Positions 8,759-17,931 of a DNA stretch of 64,000 nt are shown here, piece by piece. The stretch's first letter is position 1; the number at the start of each line of letters is the position of its first letter. The stretch is from assembly GCA_001429555.1 (NCBI GenBank), contig LMSR01000014.1, positions 366,766 to 430,765 on the forward strand, given 5' to 3'. The notes beneath the pieces were generated by a model. That model saw nothing but the letters and a program-made list of their open reading frames with translations, was not told the DNA's origin and did no database searches. Origin of the DNA: Nocardioides sp. Soil797 (GTDB lineage: Bacteria > Actinomycetota > Actinomycetes > Propionibacteriales > Nocardioidaceae). The translations under genes were made by a program, and so were the position numbers.

Positions 8759-9844
8759 ATGCGCGTGCTCATCGCCCCCGACAAGTTCGCCGGCACCCTG
8801 ACCGCGGTCGAGGCCGCCGAGGCGATCGCCGAGGGCTGGCGCCGGCAGGCGCCCCAGGACGAGCTCGACCTGTGCCCGATGGCCGACGGTGGCCCCGGCT
8901 TCGTCGACGTCTTGCACGCCAGCCTGGGCGGCACCCTGCTCGCGGCCACCGTGCGCGGGCCGTTCGGGGAGCCGACCCCGACCACGATCCTCCTGCGCGA
9001 GCACACGGCGTACGTCGAGAGCGCGCATGCCTGCGGGCGGCATCTGCTCGGTGACGGTGACGCCGAGTCGGCCAGCACCTACGGCGTGGGGGAGATGGTC
9101 GGCCATGCTGTCGACGCGGGCGCCACCGCGATCGTGGTCGGGCTCGGCGGCAGCGGCACCAACGACGGGGGAGCGGGCCTGCTCGCGGCCCTGGGTGCGC
9201 ATGCCGACGAGCCGCTGGACCAGGGAGTGGCCGGCCTCGTCGGTCTGACTCGTCTGGATCTCTCCGGTGCCGTGGACCGGGTCACCGGCGTCCGCCTCGT
9301 CGCCGCGTCCGACGTCGACAGTCCGTTGACCGGGCTGTTCGGGGCGACCAAGACGTTCGGTCCGCAGAAGGGGATCACCGAGGAGCGCCTGCCCGCTGTG
9401 GACGGCGTCCTCCAGGACTTCGCGGAGGTGGCCGATCGGCGCCTGGCGCTGGAGAAGGGCGCGGGGGCTGCCGGTGGGCTCGGCTATGCACTGCTGCTGC
9501 TCGGCGCCACGCGTTCACCCGGGATCGAGCTGGTCTCGCGAGCCGTCGATCTGCATGCCCGGGCCGAGTGGGCCGACCTGGTTCTGACCGGTGAGGGAGC
9601 CTTCGACTTCTCCAGCCGGTCCGGGAAGGTGCCCTACGGAGTGGCCCAGGTCGCGGCCGAGGCACTGCGTCCGTGTGTGGCCCTGGCCGGCCAGGTGATG
9701 GTCGGCTCCCGGGAGATGCGCGCACTGGGGGTGGAATCGGCGTACTCGATGGCTGAGCTGGTCGGTGAGGAACGGTCGTACGCCGACCCGGCCGGTGCAC
9801 TGGCCGCCCTGGCAGAGCGCACCGCCCGCACCTGGTCACACTGA
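8759..9844 (+). CDS. Glycerate 2-kinase (GarK/GlxK type)
   Basis: 361 residues from the ATG at 8759, preceded by a short non-conserved open frame to 8705. It phosphorylates D-glycerate with ATP, feeding glyoxylate or glycerate carbon into glycolysis. MRVLIAPDKFAGTLTA at the start, ADGGPGFVDVL, and GLGGSGTNDGGAGLLAALG are the conserved signatures of this kinase family. From memory, an equivalent gene precedes the ErpA-type gene in mycobacteria (Rv2205c), so the position is conserved. It is followed by erpA after 106 bases. Confidence 0.9.
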   Translation: MRVLIAPDKFAGTLTAVEAAEAIAEGWRRQAPQDELDLCPMADGGPGFVDVLHASLGGTLLAATVRGPFGEPTPTTILLREHTAYVESAHACGRHLLGDGDAESASTYGVGEMVGHAVDAGATAIVVGLGGSGTNDGGAGLLAALGAHADEPLDQGVAGLVGLTRLDLSGAVDRVTGVRLVAASDVDSPLTGLFGATKTFGPQKGITEERLPAVDGVLQDFAEVADRRLALEKGAGAAGGLGYALLLLGATRSPGIELVSRAVDLHARAEWADLVLTGEGAFDFSSRSGKVPYGVAQVAAEALRPCVALAGQVMVGSREMRALGVESAYSMAELVGEERSYADPAGALAALAERTARTWSH

Positions 9845-9950
9845 GTCGATGCGTTTCCGAAGGCCGAGAATTCGTCGCCGGCGTGGGGAATAACCGGGAC
9901 TGTGCGACCATTGCACGTAGTAACACGCCACGAACTTTTGGGAGCCTGAG

Positions 9951-10313
9951 ATGACCGAGCAGGTCGAGACGAACACCGATCACCGCACCGACCAGATCAA
10001 CCTGAGCCCGGTTGCCGCGTCCAAGGTGCAGAGCCTCCTCGAACAGGAAGGCCGCGACGACCTGTCGCTGCGCATCTCCGTTCAGCCCGGCGGCTGCTCG
10101 GGCCTGCGCTACCAGCTCTTCTTCGACGAGCGCACCCTCGACGGTGACGTCGTGACCGACTTCGACGGCGTGTCCGTCGTGGTCGACCGGATGAGCGTGC
10201 CCTACCTCAACGGCGCGGTCATCGACTTCGTCGACACCATCGAGAAGCAGGGCTTCACGATCGACAACCCCAACGCGACCGGGTCCTGCGCCTGCGGCGA
10301 CTCGTTCCACTGA
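9951..10313 (+). CDS. erpA: Iron-sulfur cluster insertion protein (ErpA/HesB/IscA type)
   Basis: 120 residues. A-type carrier that delivers Fe-S clusters to apoproteins. The three conserved cysteines are present: C49 in GGCSGL, and C113 and C115 in GSCACGDSF at the C-terminus. A GGGAGCC ribosome site lies about 7 bases before the ATG. It sits upstream of genes for Fe-S proteins such as the Rieske protein, but the linkage is probably positional. A strong hairpin follows at 10430-10461. Confidence 0.93.
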   Translation: MTEQVETNTDHRTDQINLSPVAASKVQSLLEQEGRDDLSLRISVQPGGCSGLRYQLFFDERTLDGDVVTDFDGVSVVVDRMSVPYLNGAVIDFVDTIEKQGFTIDNPNATGSCACGDSFH

Positions 10314-10429
10314 TCCACCCGACGCACGGGCGCCACGCGGCGTCCCGTGCGTCGATGGCCACCTGAGCGGCCCTCGTAAGCTGCGTGATCGGCCGTCAGA
10401 TGCCGCTCGAGTGGCACTCAGCCCAAGGC

Positions 10430-10461
10430 GAAGCCCCTGTCGGGAATCCGACAGGGGCTTC
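10430..10461. terminator. Bidirectional terminator after erpA
   Basis: A perfect 14-base-pair stem: arms at 10430-10443 (GAAGCCCCTGTCGG) and 10448-10461, with a GAAT loop, then GTTTTG on the plus strand. Outer flanks AGCCCAAGG and CCCTTTGGGCT can extend the pairing. It lies between erpA and a small minus-strand gene ending at 10522 and could serve both. Confidence 0.85.
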
Positions 10462-10521
10462 GTTTTGCCCTTTGGGCTCCGGGCACCGCTAAGGGAGGGG
10501 TGGTGCCAGGTCTGGTGTGGC

Positions 10522-10746
10522 TCAGTCCAGATGCAGGTGCAGGCCGCCGGCAATGGTGGCGGCGCGGTCTGAGACGAACCACGTGGTCGGTCGATGAGCT
10601 GAGTGGCTTCCCCGCTGGGTCTCACGCGGGGTCGGGATCGGCAACTGGGCGCCGACGGCGCGGCAGTCGTTGATCATCTGATGCGGGGTCTCGGCGTCGG
10701 CGTAGGGCGTTCGAAAGCTCGCGATCTGGCTCATGAAATTGACCAT
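10522..10746 (-). CDS. Small hypothetical protein
   Basis: 74 residues from the ATG at 10746, with GGAG 9 bases upstream (read on the minus strand). An open frame continues upstream to 10974 but only as a shadow over the sugar kinase gene. The protein begins MVNFMSQIASFRTPYADAET and ends GGLHLHLD; no signal peptide, membrane segment or known motif was recognised. Evidence for reality is the good ribosome site, the fit between the divergent kinase start and the bidirectional terminator, and the otherwise unexplained 480-base gap. Confidence 0.5.
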   Translation of the reverse strand: MVNFMSQIASFRTPYADAETPHQMINDCRAVGAQLPIPTPRETQRGSHSAHRPTTWFVSDRAATIAGGLHLHLD

Positions 10747-10798
10747 AATCGTTACTCCGGGGTACCCCCAGCCGTACCCACAGGTAGTGTTCGGCAGC

Positions 10799-11785
10799 AT
10801 GTCACTGCTGATCGCCGGATCCATCGCAACCGACCACCTGATGTCCTTCCCGGGCAAGTTCTCCGACTCGCTCGTCGTGGACCAGCTCGACAAGCTGAGC
10901 GTCTCGTTCCTCGTCGAGGATCTCGAGGTACGCCGCGGTGGCTGCGCCGCGAACATCTGCTTCGGGCTCGGCAACCTCGGCCTCGAGCCGGTGCTGGTCG
11001 GCGCCGTCGGTGAGGACTTCGCCGACTACCGCGGCTGGCTCGAGCGGCACAACGTCGACTGCGACTCCGTGCACGTCTCCGAGACCCGCCACACCGCCCG
11101 GTTCGTGTGCACCAACGACGCCGCGCACGCCCAGATCGCCTCCTTCTACGCCGGCGCGATGAGCGAGTCCCGCGAGATCGAGCTCAAGCCGATCGTGGAC
11201 CGCGTGGGTGACCCCGAATACGTGCTCGTCGGTCCCGATGACCCCGACGGCATGCTGCGCCACACCGACGAGTGCCGCAGCCGTGGCTACCGTTTCGTGG
11301 CCGACCCGTCGCAGCAGCTGGCCTTCGGCGAGGGTCCGCTGATCCGCCAGCTGATCGACGGCGCGCACATCCTGTTCTCCAACGAGTACGAAGCCACCCT
11401 GATCACCCAGAAGACCGGCTGGTCGCGTGACGAGGTGCTCGACCGGGTCGGCACCTGGGTGGTCACCCTGGGTGCAGAAGGCGTGCGGATCGACCAGGCA
11501 GGTGCCGAGTCGATCTACGTCGAGGCCGTTCCCGAGATCGAGAAGGTGGAGCCGACCGGTGTCGGTGACGCATTCCGCGCCGGCTTCCTGGCCGCGCTGA
11601 CCTGGGGCCTGCACACCGAGCGCGCCGCCCAGCTGGGCTGTCTGCTGGCCGTCTACGTGGTTGAGCAGGTCGGCACGCAGGAGTACACGCTCTCGCGCGA
11701 GGGTTTCCTCCAGCGCCTCGGCGACACCTACGGCGACGCGGCCGTCGCCGACGTCGAACCGCACCTGAAGACGATCCGCGCCTGA
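10799..11785 (+). CDS. cbhK: PfkB-family carbohydrate kinase (CbhK-like)
   Basis: 328 residues from the ATG at 10799. Ribokinase-like fold: an N-terminal RRGGCAANICFGLGNLG matches PfkB signature 1, and EPTGVGDAFRAGFLAAL (251-267) carries the anion hole and catalytic base D257. From memory the family includes mycobacterial CbhK (Rv2202c), a sugar or nucleoside kinase between the ErpA-type gene and ctaC; the position here is the same. The substrate could be adenosine or a sugar. The gene is followed by the palindrome cluster at 11848-11976. Confidence 0.85.
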   Translation: MSLLIAGSIATDHLMSFPGKFSDSLVVDQLDKLSVSFLVEDLEVRRGGCAANICFGLGNLGLEPVLVGAVGEDFADYRGWLERHNVDCDSVHVSETRHTARFVCTNDAAHAQIASFYAGAMSESREIELKPIVDRVGDPEYVLVGPDDPDGMLRHTDECRSRGYRFVADPSQQLAFGEGPLIRQLIDGAHILFSNEYEATLITQKTGWSRDEVLDRVGTWVVTLGAEGVRIDQAGAESIYVEAVPEIEKVEPTGVGDAFRAGFLAALTWGLHTERAAQLGCLLAVYVVEQVGTQEYTLSREGFLQRLGDTYGDAAVADVEPHLKTIRA

Positions 11786-11847
11786 CGGGCATCCTGCGCC
11801 ACCGCCACTCCAGCCACTCTGATCACTCTGGTCACTCCCGGTTCGAC

Positions 11848-11877
11848 CCCATTTCCCCGGGTACCCGGGGAAATGGG
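11848..11877. repeat. Perfect 30-base palindrome
   Basis: CCCATTTCCCCGGGT followed directly by its exact reverse complement, with no spacer. It overlaps by eight bases (11870-11877) the left arm of the next inverted repeat, so in RNA the two hairpins exclude each other. It lies between the convergent cbhK and tusA-like genes; a role in termination is plausible, but there is no T-tract. Confidence 0.85.
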
Positions 11878-11917
11878 AACCTCCCGGCCGAAATTCCGGC
11901 CGGGAGGTTCCCATTTC
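11870..11917. repeat. 21-base-pair inverted repeat with 6-base loop
   Basis: Arms at 11870-11890 (starting GAAATGGGAACC) and 11897-11917 are exact reverse complements around the loop AAATTC. A transcript from either side would form a very stable hairpin that competes with the palindrome at 11848-11877. Confidence 0.85.
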
Positions 11918-11922
11918 GGCCG

Positions 11923-11976
11923 GGAAGTGCGGCGCCGGACAGCCCGCGAGGAAGTTGGGCGCCGGACAGCCCGCGG
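11923..11976. repeat. Tandem pair of 27-base units
   Basis: Two adjacent copies starting at 11923 and 11950 share GGAAGT and, identically, GGCGCCGGACAGCCCGCG (11931-11948 and 11958-11975). They differ only at two or three positions. They follow directly on the inverted repeats and precede the end of the tusA-like gene. Confidence 0.8.
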
Positions 11977-12009
11977 GTACGCCGACCCGTTGCGCGCTCC
12001 GCGATCGGC

Positions 12010-12273
12010 TCAGGAGACCCGACGTACGACGTAGGCCGGGGTGCAGTCAGTCGTGACCGCCTCGTCGACGTACTCCTGGCCGCGCATGCGGCACCACGCA
12101 GGCACGTCGACGCGTGCGGCGACATCGGTGGCCACCACGGCCACCAACTCGCCGATCCCCACCTCTGTGTAGCGGCGCGCCAGCTCGATGATCGGTGCCG
12201 GGCAACGCATGCCGCGACAGTCGAGCTCGAGCGCCCAGGCGGGTTCGGCTGCCCGACCGGCATCGGCGTTCAC
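12010..12273 (-). CDS. TusA-family sulfurtransferase
   Basis: 87 residues from the GTG at 12273. TusA-type proteins accept a persulfide from a cysteine desulfurase and pass sulfur to acceptors. The signature ELDCRGMRCPAPIIELARR includes the active cysteine in CPAP (24-27). The GTG overlaps the stop of the cysteine desulfurase gene by a few bases, so the two are translationally coupled and likely work as donor and carrier. Fused cysteine desulfurase-TusA annotations occur in related actinobacteria, as far as I recall. Confidence 0.87.
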   Translation of the reverse strand: MNADAGRAAEPAWALELDCRGMRCPAPIIELARRYTEVGIGELVAVVATDVAARVDVPAWCRMRGQEYVDEAVTTDCTPAYVVRRVS

Positions 12274-13403
12274 AGGTCGACCTGGGCCCGGATCGCCCGC
12301 ACGACGTCGGGCAACTGGGTGAGGAACGAGTCCACCTGGTCGGCAGTGGCATCGAGGGTCAGGGAGACCCGCACGTTGCCGTGGGTGAGCACGCCCATCG
12401 CGGCGAGCACGTGACTGGGTTGCAGTGTCGAGGCGGTGCACGCCGACCCGGAAGCCACCCCGAAGCCGCGCCGGTCCAGCTCGGTCACCAAGGCCTCGCC
12501 GTCGACGTAGAGGCAGGAGAACGTCACCAGGTGGGGCAATCGCGAATCCGGGTCGCCCACCACCTCCACGTCGGGAACGGTGGCCGCCACGCGGGTACGG
12601 ATCTCCTCGACGAGGGCGTGTTGTCGAGGAGCGATCTCGGCTCGAGCCTCGGTGACGGCCTGGAGCGCGGCGGCCGATGCCAGGGCACCGGGGACGTTCT
12701 CGAAGCCGAGGGAGCGTTCGTCGATGCGGTCGTCGCCGGGGAAGGGATTGCGCCAGCGAGCGCCCTTGCGCACGAGCAGGGCGCCGACCCCGGCCGGACC
12801 ACCCCACTTGTGGGCCGAGACCGCCGCCGTGGCCCAACCCGTGGGCAGGTCGATGCGCCCGGCAGCGGCGCAGGCATCCATGAACAGCGGCGCGTCGACC
12901 GCGTCCGCGATCTCGGCCACGGGCTGGACGGTGCCGACCTCGTGGTTCGCGGCCTGGACCGCGACCACGCCCAGCGACTCCACGCCCAGCGACTCCATCG
13001 ACAGGGCCGAGGCCACCACGTGGCCCTCACGATCGACGGGGAGCTCGATGACGCTGCCCCCGCGGGCGGCGTGCCAGTCGCCGGCGTGGACCACCGAGGA
13101 GTGCTCCACGGCACCACGGGCCAGCACGGGGGAGACTCGGGCCCGGCCGGCCAGGAGGCCGAGCACGCCGAGGTGTACGGCGTGGGTGCCGCTCGGGGTG
13201 AACGTCACCTCGTCCGGACGAACGCCCAGACAGGAGGCGACGACCTCGCGTGCGTTGTCCAGCATGAGCCGCGCGTTGCGGGCTGGTCCGTGAAGGCGGC
13301 GCGGGTCGGCGTACCCGTGCTCGAGGGCAGCCAGGAGGGTCTCCCGGGCGGCCGGATGCAGCGGTTCCGAGGACGCGGCATCGAGGTATGCAGGGGTGGT
13401 CAC
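12270..13403 (-). CDS. Cysteine desulfurase (NifS/IscS-like aminotransferase class V)
   Basis: 377 residues from a GTG start. A PLP enzyme that releases sulfur from cysteine as a protein persulfide. The PLP lysine is K199 in SAHKWGGPAG; the catalytic cysteine lies in SGSACTAS about 50 residues from the end. The short length and ACTA loop resemble the NifS/IscS type. A 15-base tandem duplication (12966-12995) gives the repeated LGVES in the middle of the protein. It is co-transcribed with the TusA-like carrier and is divergent from ctaC, 123 bases away. Confidence 0.9.
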   Translation of the reverse strand: MTTPAYLDAASSEPLHPAARETLLAALEHGYADPRRLHGPARNARLMLDNAREVVASCLGVRPDEVTFTPSGTHAVHLGVLGLLAGRARVSPVLARGAVEHSSVVHAGDWHAARGGSVIELPVDREGHVVASALSMESLGVESLGVVAVQAANHEVGTVQPVAEIADAVDAPLFMDACAAAGRIDLPTGWATAAVSAHKWGGPAGVGALLVRKGARWRNPFPGDDRIDERSLGFENVPGALASAAALQAVTEARAEIAPRQHALVEEIRTRVAATVPDVEVVGDPDSRLPHLVTFSCLYVDGEALVTELDRRGFGVASGSACTASTLQPSHVLAAMGVLTHGNVRVSLTLDATADQVDSFLTQLPDVVRAIRAQVDL

Positions 13404-13526
13404 GAGGCTCCGTACGCCGAGGCAAATGTCACAGGTGGAATCTACCTGCCGACCTCTCGCCCAATCCCGGTACGGGTTCCGATAGTGTGCGACTTAACCG
13501 TTCAGTTCTTAGAGAGAGGCTCGTTC

Positions 13527-14426
13527 GTGGGTCTGCAACTCCCCAAGCGCGCCCGCCAGTTGGCGTTGGGCATCATGATGGGCTTCGGCCTCCTGATGCT
13601 GGGTGCGTGTTCAGCTGAGAGCAAGGCCCAGGCACAGCGCTGGGCCATGCCGGCGAACTCACCCGGCACCGAGCAGGGCGAATACATTGCCGAGCTCTGG
13701 AAGTGGGCGTGGGTCGCCGCACTCATCACCGGCGCCGTCGTGTGGGGTCTGATGTTCTACGTCTCCTGGCGCTACCGGCGCCGTAGCGAGGACGAGATTC
13801 CGGTTCAGACGCGCTACAACCTGCCGCTCGAGATCTTCTACACGATCTTCCCGATCATGATGGTGATCGTGTTCTTCTTCCACACCGTCGACGTGCAGAA
13901 CAAGGTGCTCGACCACGACGACAACCCCGACTACGTCGTACAGGTCGTCGGGCAGCAGTGGTCGTGGACCTTCAACTACACCGAGGACGCCGACGATCTG
14001 GACGGCGCCGTGGCCTACACGGTCGGCACCGCCTCACAGATCCCGACACTGGTGCTCCCGGTCGACAAGACGATCGAGTTCAAGCTCTCCTCGCCCGACG
14101 TCATCCACTCCTTCTGGATCCCCGGGTTCCTGATGAAGATGGACGTCATCCCGGGTCAGGACGGCGAAGACCGCAACTCCTTCCAGGTCCACACGACCAA
14201 GGAAGGCGAATACATGGGCAAGTGCGCCGAGCTCTGCGGCGTCTACCACTCCCGGATGCTCTTCAACGTCGAGGTCGTCAGCCAGTCTGAGTACGACGAC
14301 TACATCGCCGGTCTGAAGGCTGACGGGTTCGAGGCGAGCAAGCCGCTCCTCGGTGGCGAGCACGCCCGCACCCAAGCTGGTCTCGCTGAGGCCACTGAAG
14401 AACATGACAACGGAGGCGACGAGTGA
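13527..14426 (+). CDS. ctaC: Cytochrome c oxidase subunit II (aa3 type)
   Basis: 299 residues from the GTG at 13527, chosen because AGAGAGAGG lies 8 bases upstream and a signal sequence follows; the longer frame covers the divergent desulfurase gene. The lipobox LMLGAC predicts lipidation at C28. Two membrane helices follow (about 55-77 and 102-122), then the periplasmic CuA domain with [11 protein letters not shown] and [12 protein letters not shown], which supply the copper ligands. The subunit receives electrons from the QcrC cytochrome c domain in the actinobacterial bcc-aa3 supercomplex. It overlaps ctaD by GTGA. Confidence 0.95.
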   Translation: MGLQLPKRARQLALGIMMGFGLLMLGACSAESKAQAQRWAMPANSPGTEQGEYIAELWKWAWVAALITGAVVWGLMFYVSWRYRRRSEDEIPVQTRYNLPLEIFYTIFPIMMVIVFFFHTVDVQNKVLDHDDNPDYVVQVVGQQWSWTFNYTEDADDLDGAVAYTVGTASQIPTLVLPVDKTIEFKLSSPDVIHSFWIPGFLMKMDVIPGQDGEDRNSFQVHTTKEGEYMGKCAELCGVYHSRMLFNVEVVSQSEYDDYIAGLKADGFEASKPLLGGEHARTQAGLAEATEEHDNGGDE

Positions 14427-16183
14427 CCGCCACGGCATCACGTCCGACGACCACCCCTGAGCTGGAGGAGCGCAAGCCGCTCGGCCAGCAGGTGGTCAGG
14501 ATCCTGACCACCACCGATCACAAGCTGATCGGCAAGATGTACCTCATCACCTCGTTCGCCTGGTTCATGGTCGGCGGCCTGATGGCCATGCTGATCCGTT
14601 CCGAGCTGGCCTACCCGGGCAACCAGATCGTTGCCGATGAGACCTACAACCAGCTGTTCACCATGCACGGCACGATCATGCTGCTGCTCTTCGCGACCCC
14701 GCTGTTCTTCGGGTTCTCGAACGTGATCATGCCGCTGCAGATCGGCGCGCCCGACGTGGCGTTCCCGCGGCTCAACATGTTCAGCTACTGGTGCTTCTTC
14801 TTCGGCGGGCTGATCGCGGCTGCCGGGTTCCTGACGCCCTCGGGTGCGGCCGACTTCGGTTGGTTCGCCTATGCGCCGCTCTCCGACGCCGTGCGTTCAC
14901 CGGGCGTCGGCGGTGACCTGTGGATCATGGGTCTGTGGATGGCCGGCATCGGCACCATCCTCGGTGCGGTCAACTTCATCACCACGATCATCTGCATGCG
15001 TGCCCCCGGCATGACCATGTTCCGGATGCCGATCTTCGTCTGGAACACCCTGATCACCAGCCTGCTGGTGCTCCTGGCGTTCCCGATCCTCGGTGGTGCG
15101 CTGCTCTCGCTCGAGGCAGACCGTCTCTTCGGCGCACACGTCTTCGACGCCGAGCACGGCGGCGCCCTGCTCTGGCAGCACCTGTTCTGGTTCTTCGGCC
15201 ACCCCGAGGTCTACATCATCGCGCTGCCGTTCTTCGGCATCGTGACCGAGATCCTCCCGGTCTTCAGCCGCAAGCCGATCTTCGGGTACGTCGGCCTGGT
15301 GGGCGCCACGCTCGGCATCGCGATCCTCTCGGTCGCGGTCTGGGCCCACCACATGTTCGTCACCGGCGAGGTCAACCTGCCGTTCTTCTCCGGCATGACA
15401 TTCCTGATCGCGGTGCCGACCGGGGTGAAGTTCTTCAACTGGATAGGCACGATGTGGGGTGGATCCATATCCTTCGACACCCCGATGCTGTGGTCGATGG
15501 GCTTCTTGACCACCTTCCTCTTCGGTGGCCTGACCGGTGTCATCCTGGCCAGCCCGCCCCTCGACTTCCATGTCTCCGACTCCTACTTCGTGGTGGCCCA
15601 CTTCCACTACGTGGTCTTCGGAACCGTGGTGTTCGCGATGTTCGCCGGGTTCTACTACTGGTGGCCGAAGATGACCGGTCGGATGCTCAACGAGACGCTC
15701 GGCAAGTTCCACTTCTGGCTGCTGTTCGTCGGTTTCCACACCACCTTCCTGATCCAGCACTGGCTCGGGGTCGAGGGCATGCCGCGTCGCTACGCGGACT
15801 ACCAGCCCGGTGACGGCTTCACGACGCTCAACCAGATCTCGACGGTCGGCGCGTTCCTGCTCGGTGCCTCCACCCTGCCGTTCCTCTACAACGTCTGGAT
15901 CAGCCGCAAGTCGCCTCCGGTCGAGGTCGACGACCCGTGGGGCTGGGGCCGCTCCCTGGAGTGGGCCACCAGCAGCCCGCCGCCGCGCCACAACTTCCAC
16001 TCGTTGCCGCGGATCCGTTCCGAGTCGCCGGCCTTCGACCTGCACCACCCGGAGATCGCTGCCCTCGAGCTCGATGAGAACGAGGCTGAGCGCGAAGGGC
16101 GATTCGCCGACGCGCCTGACGTCGACGGTCGTGAAGAGATGCTCAACGAGCACATTGATGGAAACCCGGAGGGCAACGCCTGA
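14423..16183 (+). CDS. ctaD: Cytochrome c oxidase subunit I
   Basis: 586 residues, twelve-helix haem-copper oxidase subunit. The low-spin haem histidines are in FTMHGTIM and VVAHFHYVV; CuB and the cross-linked tyrosine are in [10 protein letters not shown], and further CuB histidines in WAHHMF. The extended C-terminal tail (about 60 residues, acidic) is usual in actinobacteria. The GTG start overlaps ctaC by four bases, and its stop overlaps ctaF by one base (TGATG), so ctaCDF form one tight operon. Confidence 0.97.
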   Translation: MTATASRPTTTPELEERKPLGQQVVRILTTTDHKLIGKMYLITSFAWFMVGGLMAMLIRSELAYPGNQIVADETYNQLFTMHGTIMLLLFATPLFFGFSNVIMPLQIGAPDVAFPRLNMFSYWCFFFGGLIAAAGFLTPSGAADFGWFAYAPLSDAVRSPGVGGDLWIMGLWMAGIGTILGAVNFITTIICMRAPGMTMFRMPIFVWNTLITSLLVLLAFPILGGALLSLEADRLFGAHVFDAEHGGALLWQHLFWFFGHPEVYIIALPFFGIVTEILPVFSRKPIFGYVGLVGATLGIAILSVAVWAHHMFVTGEVNLPFFSGMTFLIAVPTGVKFFNWIGTMWGGSISFDTPMLWSMGFLTTFLFGGLTGVILASPPLDFHVSDSYFVVAHFHYVVFGTVVFAMFAGFYYWWPKMTGRMLNETLGKFHFWLLFVGFHTTFLIQHWLGVEGMPRRYADYQPGDGFTTLNQISTVGAFLLGASTLPFLYNVWISRKSPPVEVDDPWGWGRSLEWATSSPPPRHNFHSLPRIRSESPAFDLHHPEIAALELDENEAEREGRFADAPDVDGREEMLNEHIDGNPEGNA

Positions 16184-16581
16184 TGAAGGCTGAAACCTGG
16201 ATCTTCGTCATCACGACGATCTTCCTCGCACTGGTCGCACCCGCCTACTGGTTCATCGCCGGTGACTGGACGGGCACCACCGCCCTGGTGATGGCCGCGC
16301 TGCTGGTGGGGATGGTCTCGCTCTACCTCGGATTCCACGCCGCACGGATGGAGCCCCGTCCCGAGGACCTCAAGAGCGGTGAGATCGCCGACGGCGCCGG
16401 TGAGCTCGGCTTCTTCCCGCCGTACTCCTGGTGGCCGCTGTGGTGCGGCGCCACCATGGCGACGATGACCTTCGCGATCGCCTACGGCGCGTGGTGGCTG
16501 GTCATCATCGGTGGCGTGTTCGGCCTGCTGGCCCTGTGTGGGTGGATCTTCGAGTACTACCGCGGAGAGCACGCGCACTGA
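16183..16581 (+). CDS. ctaF: Cytochrome c oxidase subunit IV (actinobacterial)
   Basis: 132 residues with four hydrophobic segments, beginning [20 protein letters not shown]. This matches the actinobacterial subunit IV (CtaF), an accessory membrane subunit of the aa3 oxidase. Its start overlaps the ctaD stop by one base. A hairpin at 16593-16637 closes the operon. Confidence 0.93.
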   Translation: MKAETWIFVITTIFLALVAPAYWFIAGDWTGTTALVMAALLVGMVSLYLGFHAARMEPRPEDLKSGEIADGAGELGFFPPYSWWPLWCGATMATMTFAIAYGAWWLVIIGGVFGLLALCGWIFEYYRGEHAH

Positions 16582-16592
16582 TCAACTCATCC

Positions 16593-16637
16593 GAGACCCC
16601 GCCCGTCGTGACCACCAACACGCCGTGGCGGGGTCTC
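16593..16637 (+). terminator. Terminator-like hairpin after ctaF
   Basis: Arms GAGACCCCGCC (16593-16603) and GGCGGGGTCTC (16627-16637) pair perfectly over 11 bases around a 23-base loop; the sequence GTGTTGG follows. It is 12 bases beyond the ctaF stop. The long loop and weak T-tract lower confidence in intrinsic termination. Confidence 0.55.
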
Positions 16638-16697
16638 GTGTTGGGCTCCAGCGGTTATCCTGATGGCGAACCTATTTGAGCCTTCACGGGGGAATTC

Positions 16698-17906
16698 ATG
16701 TCTGCATCACCCACTCGGCTGCGCAAGGCCGCTGTTCTGGCGACGCTTGCGCTCCTGGCCGGCGGCCTTGCCGCCTGCAGTGATGCCTCGGGCGACGGCG
16801 CTGACGGAGCCGAGGGCAACAACGGCGACCCCAGCAACGTCGCGGCGCAGCCGGTGAAGCTGTCGGCCAACGTGGGACCCGACAAGGTCGTCCCCGTCGA
16901 CAAGCTGGTCACGGTCAAGGCAGACGGTGGCACGATCACCAAGGTGGTGCTGCGCGCCGGAGACAGCGCCAAGGTGCCCGGCAAGCTCAGTGACGACTCC
17001 ACGCAGTGGAAGGCCACCGAGCGGCTCGAGCCCGGCACGACGTACGCCGTTCGCACCACCACCAAGAACGAGTCCGGCAAGGTGAAGCGCGCCACGAGCA
17101 GCTTCACCACCGAAGACCTCAGCCTCGACCAGCAGACCTACGCCTCCGTGGCGCCTCTGGAAGGCGAGACGGTCGGCGTCGGCATGCCAGTGATCGTCAA
17201 CTTCGACCTCCCCGTGACCGACAAGAAGGCGTTCGAGAAGCACATGGTGGTCACCTCCACGCCTTCGCAGAAGGGCACGTGGCACTGGATCAGCGACACC
17301 GAGGCCCACTACCGGCCGGCGTCCTACTGGAAGGCCGGCACCGACGTGAGCGTCGACGTCGACGTGAACGCGCTTCCCGCGGGCAACGGCATCTACGGCC
17401 AGGAGTCGCGCACGGTCAACTTCCACATCGGTGACTCGGTGATCAGCAAGGTCAACGCGCAGACCCACCAGATGAAGACCTTCATCAACGGCAAGCTCGC
17501 CAAGACCATCCCGATCACCACCGGCAAGCCCGGGTTCACCACGCGCAGCGGCGTGAAGGTGATCATGGAGAAGTACCGTACGAAGCGGATGAACTCCGAG
17601 ACCGTGGGCATTCCCCAGGGCAGTGCCGATGCATATGACATCGACAACGTCGAATACGCCATGCGGGTCACCTCCAGTGGCGAGTTCGTGCACGCGGCGC
17701 CGTGGTCGACCGGGTCCCAGGGTTATGCCAACGTCTCCCACGGCTGCACCGGTCTGAGCACCGCCAACGCGGCGTGGCTCTACAGCGTCTCCAAGCGCGG
17801 CGACGTCGTCGAATACACCGGCACCGACCGCCCGATGACCCTCACCAACGGGTACGGCGACTGGAACGAGTCGTTCTCGACGTACAAGCAGGGCTCTGCG
17901 CTCTGA
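16698..17906 (+). CDS. L,D-transpeptidase lipoprotein (Ig-like and YkuD domains)
   Basis: 402 residues. The N-terminal signal ends in the lipobox GGLAAC, so the protein is exported and lipid-anchored. Two Ig-like beta domains occupy about 50-245, followed by a YkuD catalytic domain with SHGCTGLS, where C350 is the catalytic cysteine and H348 lies in the same loop. It forms 3-3 cross-links in peptidoglycan, as the mycobacterial Ldt enzymes do. The C-terminal extension contains NGYGDWN, as in LdtMt2-type proteins. AGCCTTCACGGGGG precedes the ATG. It is a stand-alone gene between ctaF and convergent sequence. Confidence 0.92.
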   Translation: MSASPTRLRKAAVLATLALLAGGLAACSDASGDGADGAEGNNGDPSNVAAQPVKLSANVGPDKVVPVDKLVTVKADGGTITKVVLRAGDSAKVPGKLSDDSTQWKATERLEPGTTYAVRTTTKNESGKVKRATSSFTTEDLSLDQQTYASVAPLEGETVGVGMPVIVNFDLPVTDKKAFEKHMVVTSTPSQKGTWHWISDTEAHYRPASYWKAGTDVSVDVDVNALPAGNGIYGQESRTVNFHIGDSVISKVNAQTHQMKTFINGKLAKTIPITTGKPGFTTRSGVKVIMEKYRTKRMNSETVGIPQGSADAYDIDNVEYAMRVTSSGEFVHAAPWSTGSQGYANVSHGCTGLSTANAAWLYSVSKRGDVVEYTGTDRPMTLTNGYGDWNESFSTYKQGSAL

Positions 17907-17931
17907 CCCTCTCCCGCTGACTGTCAGAGGA

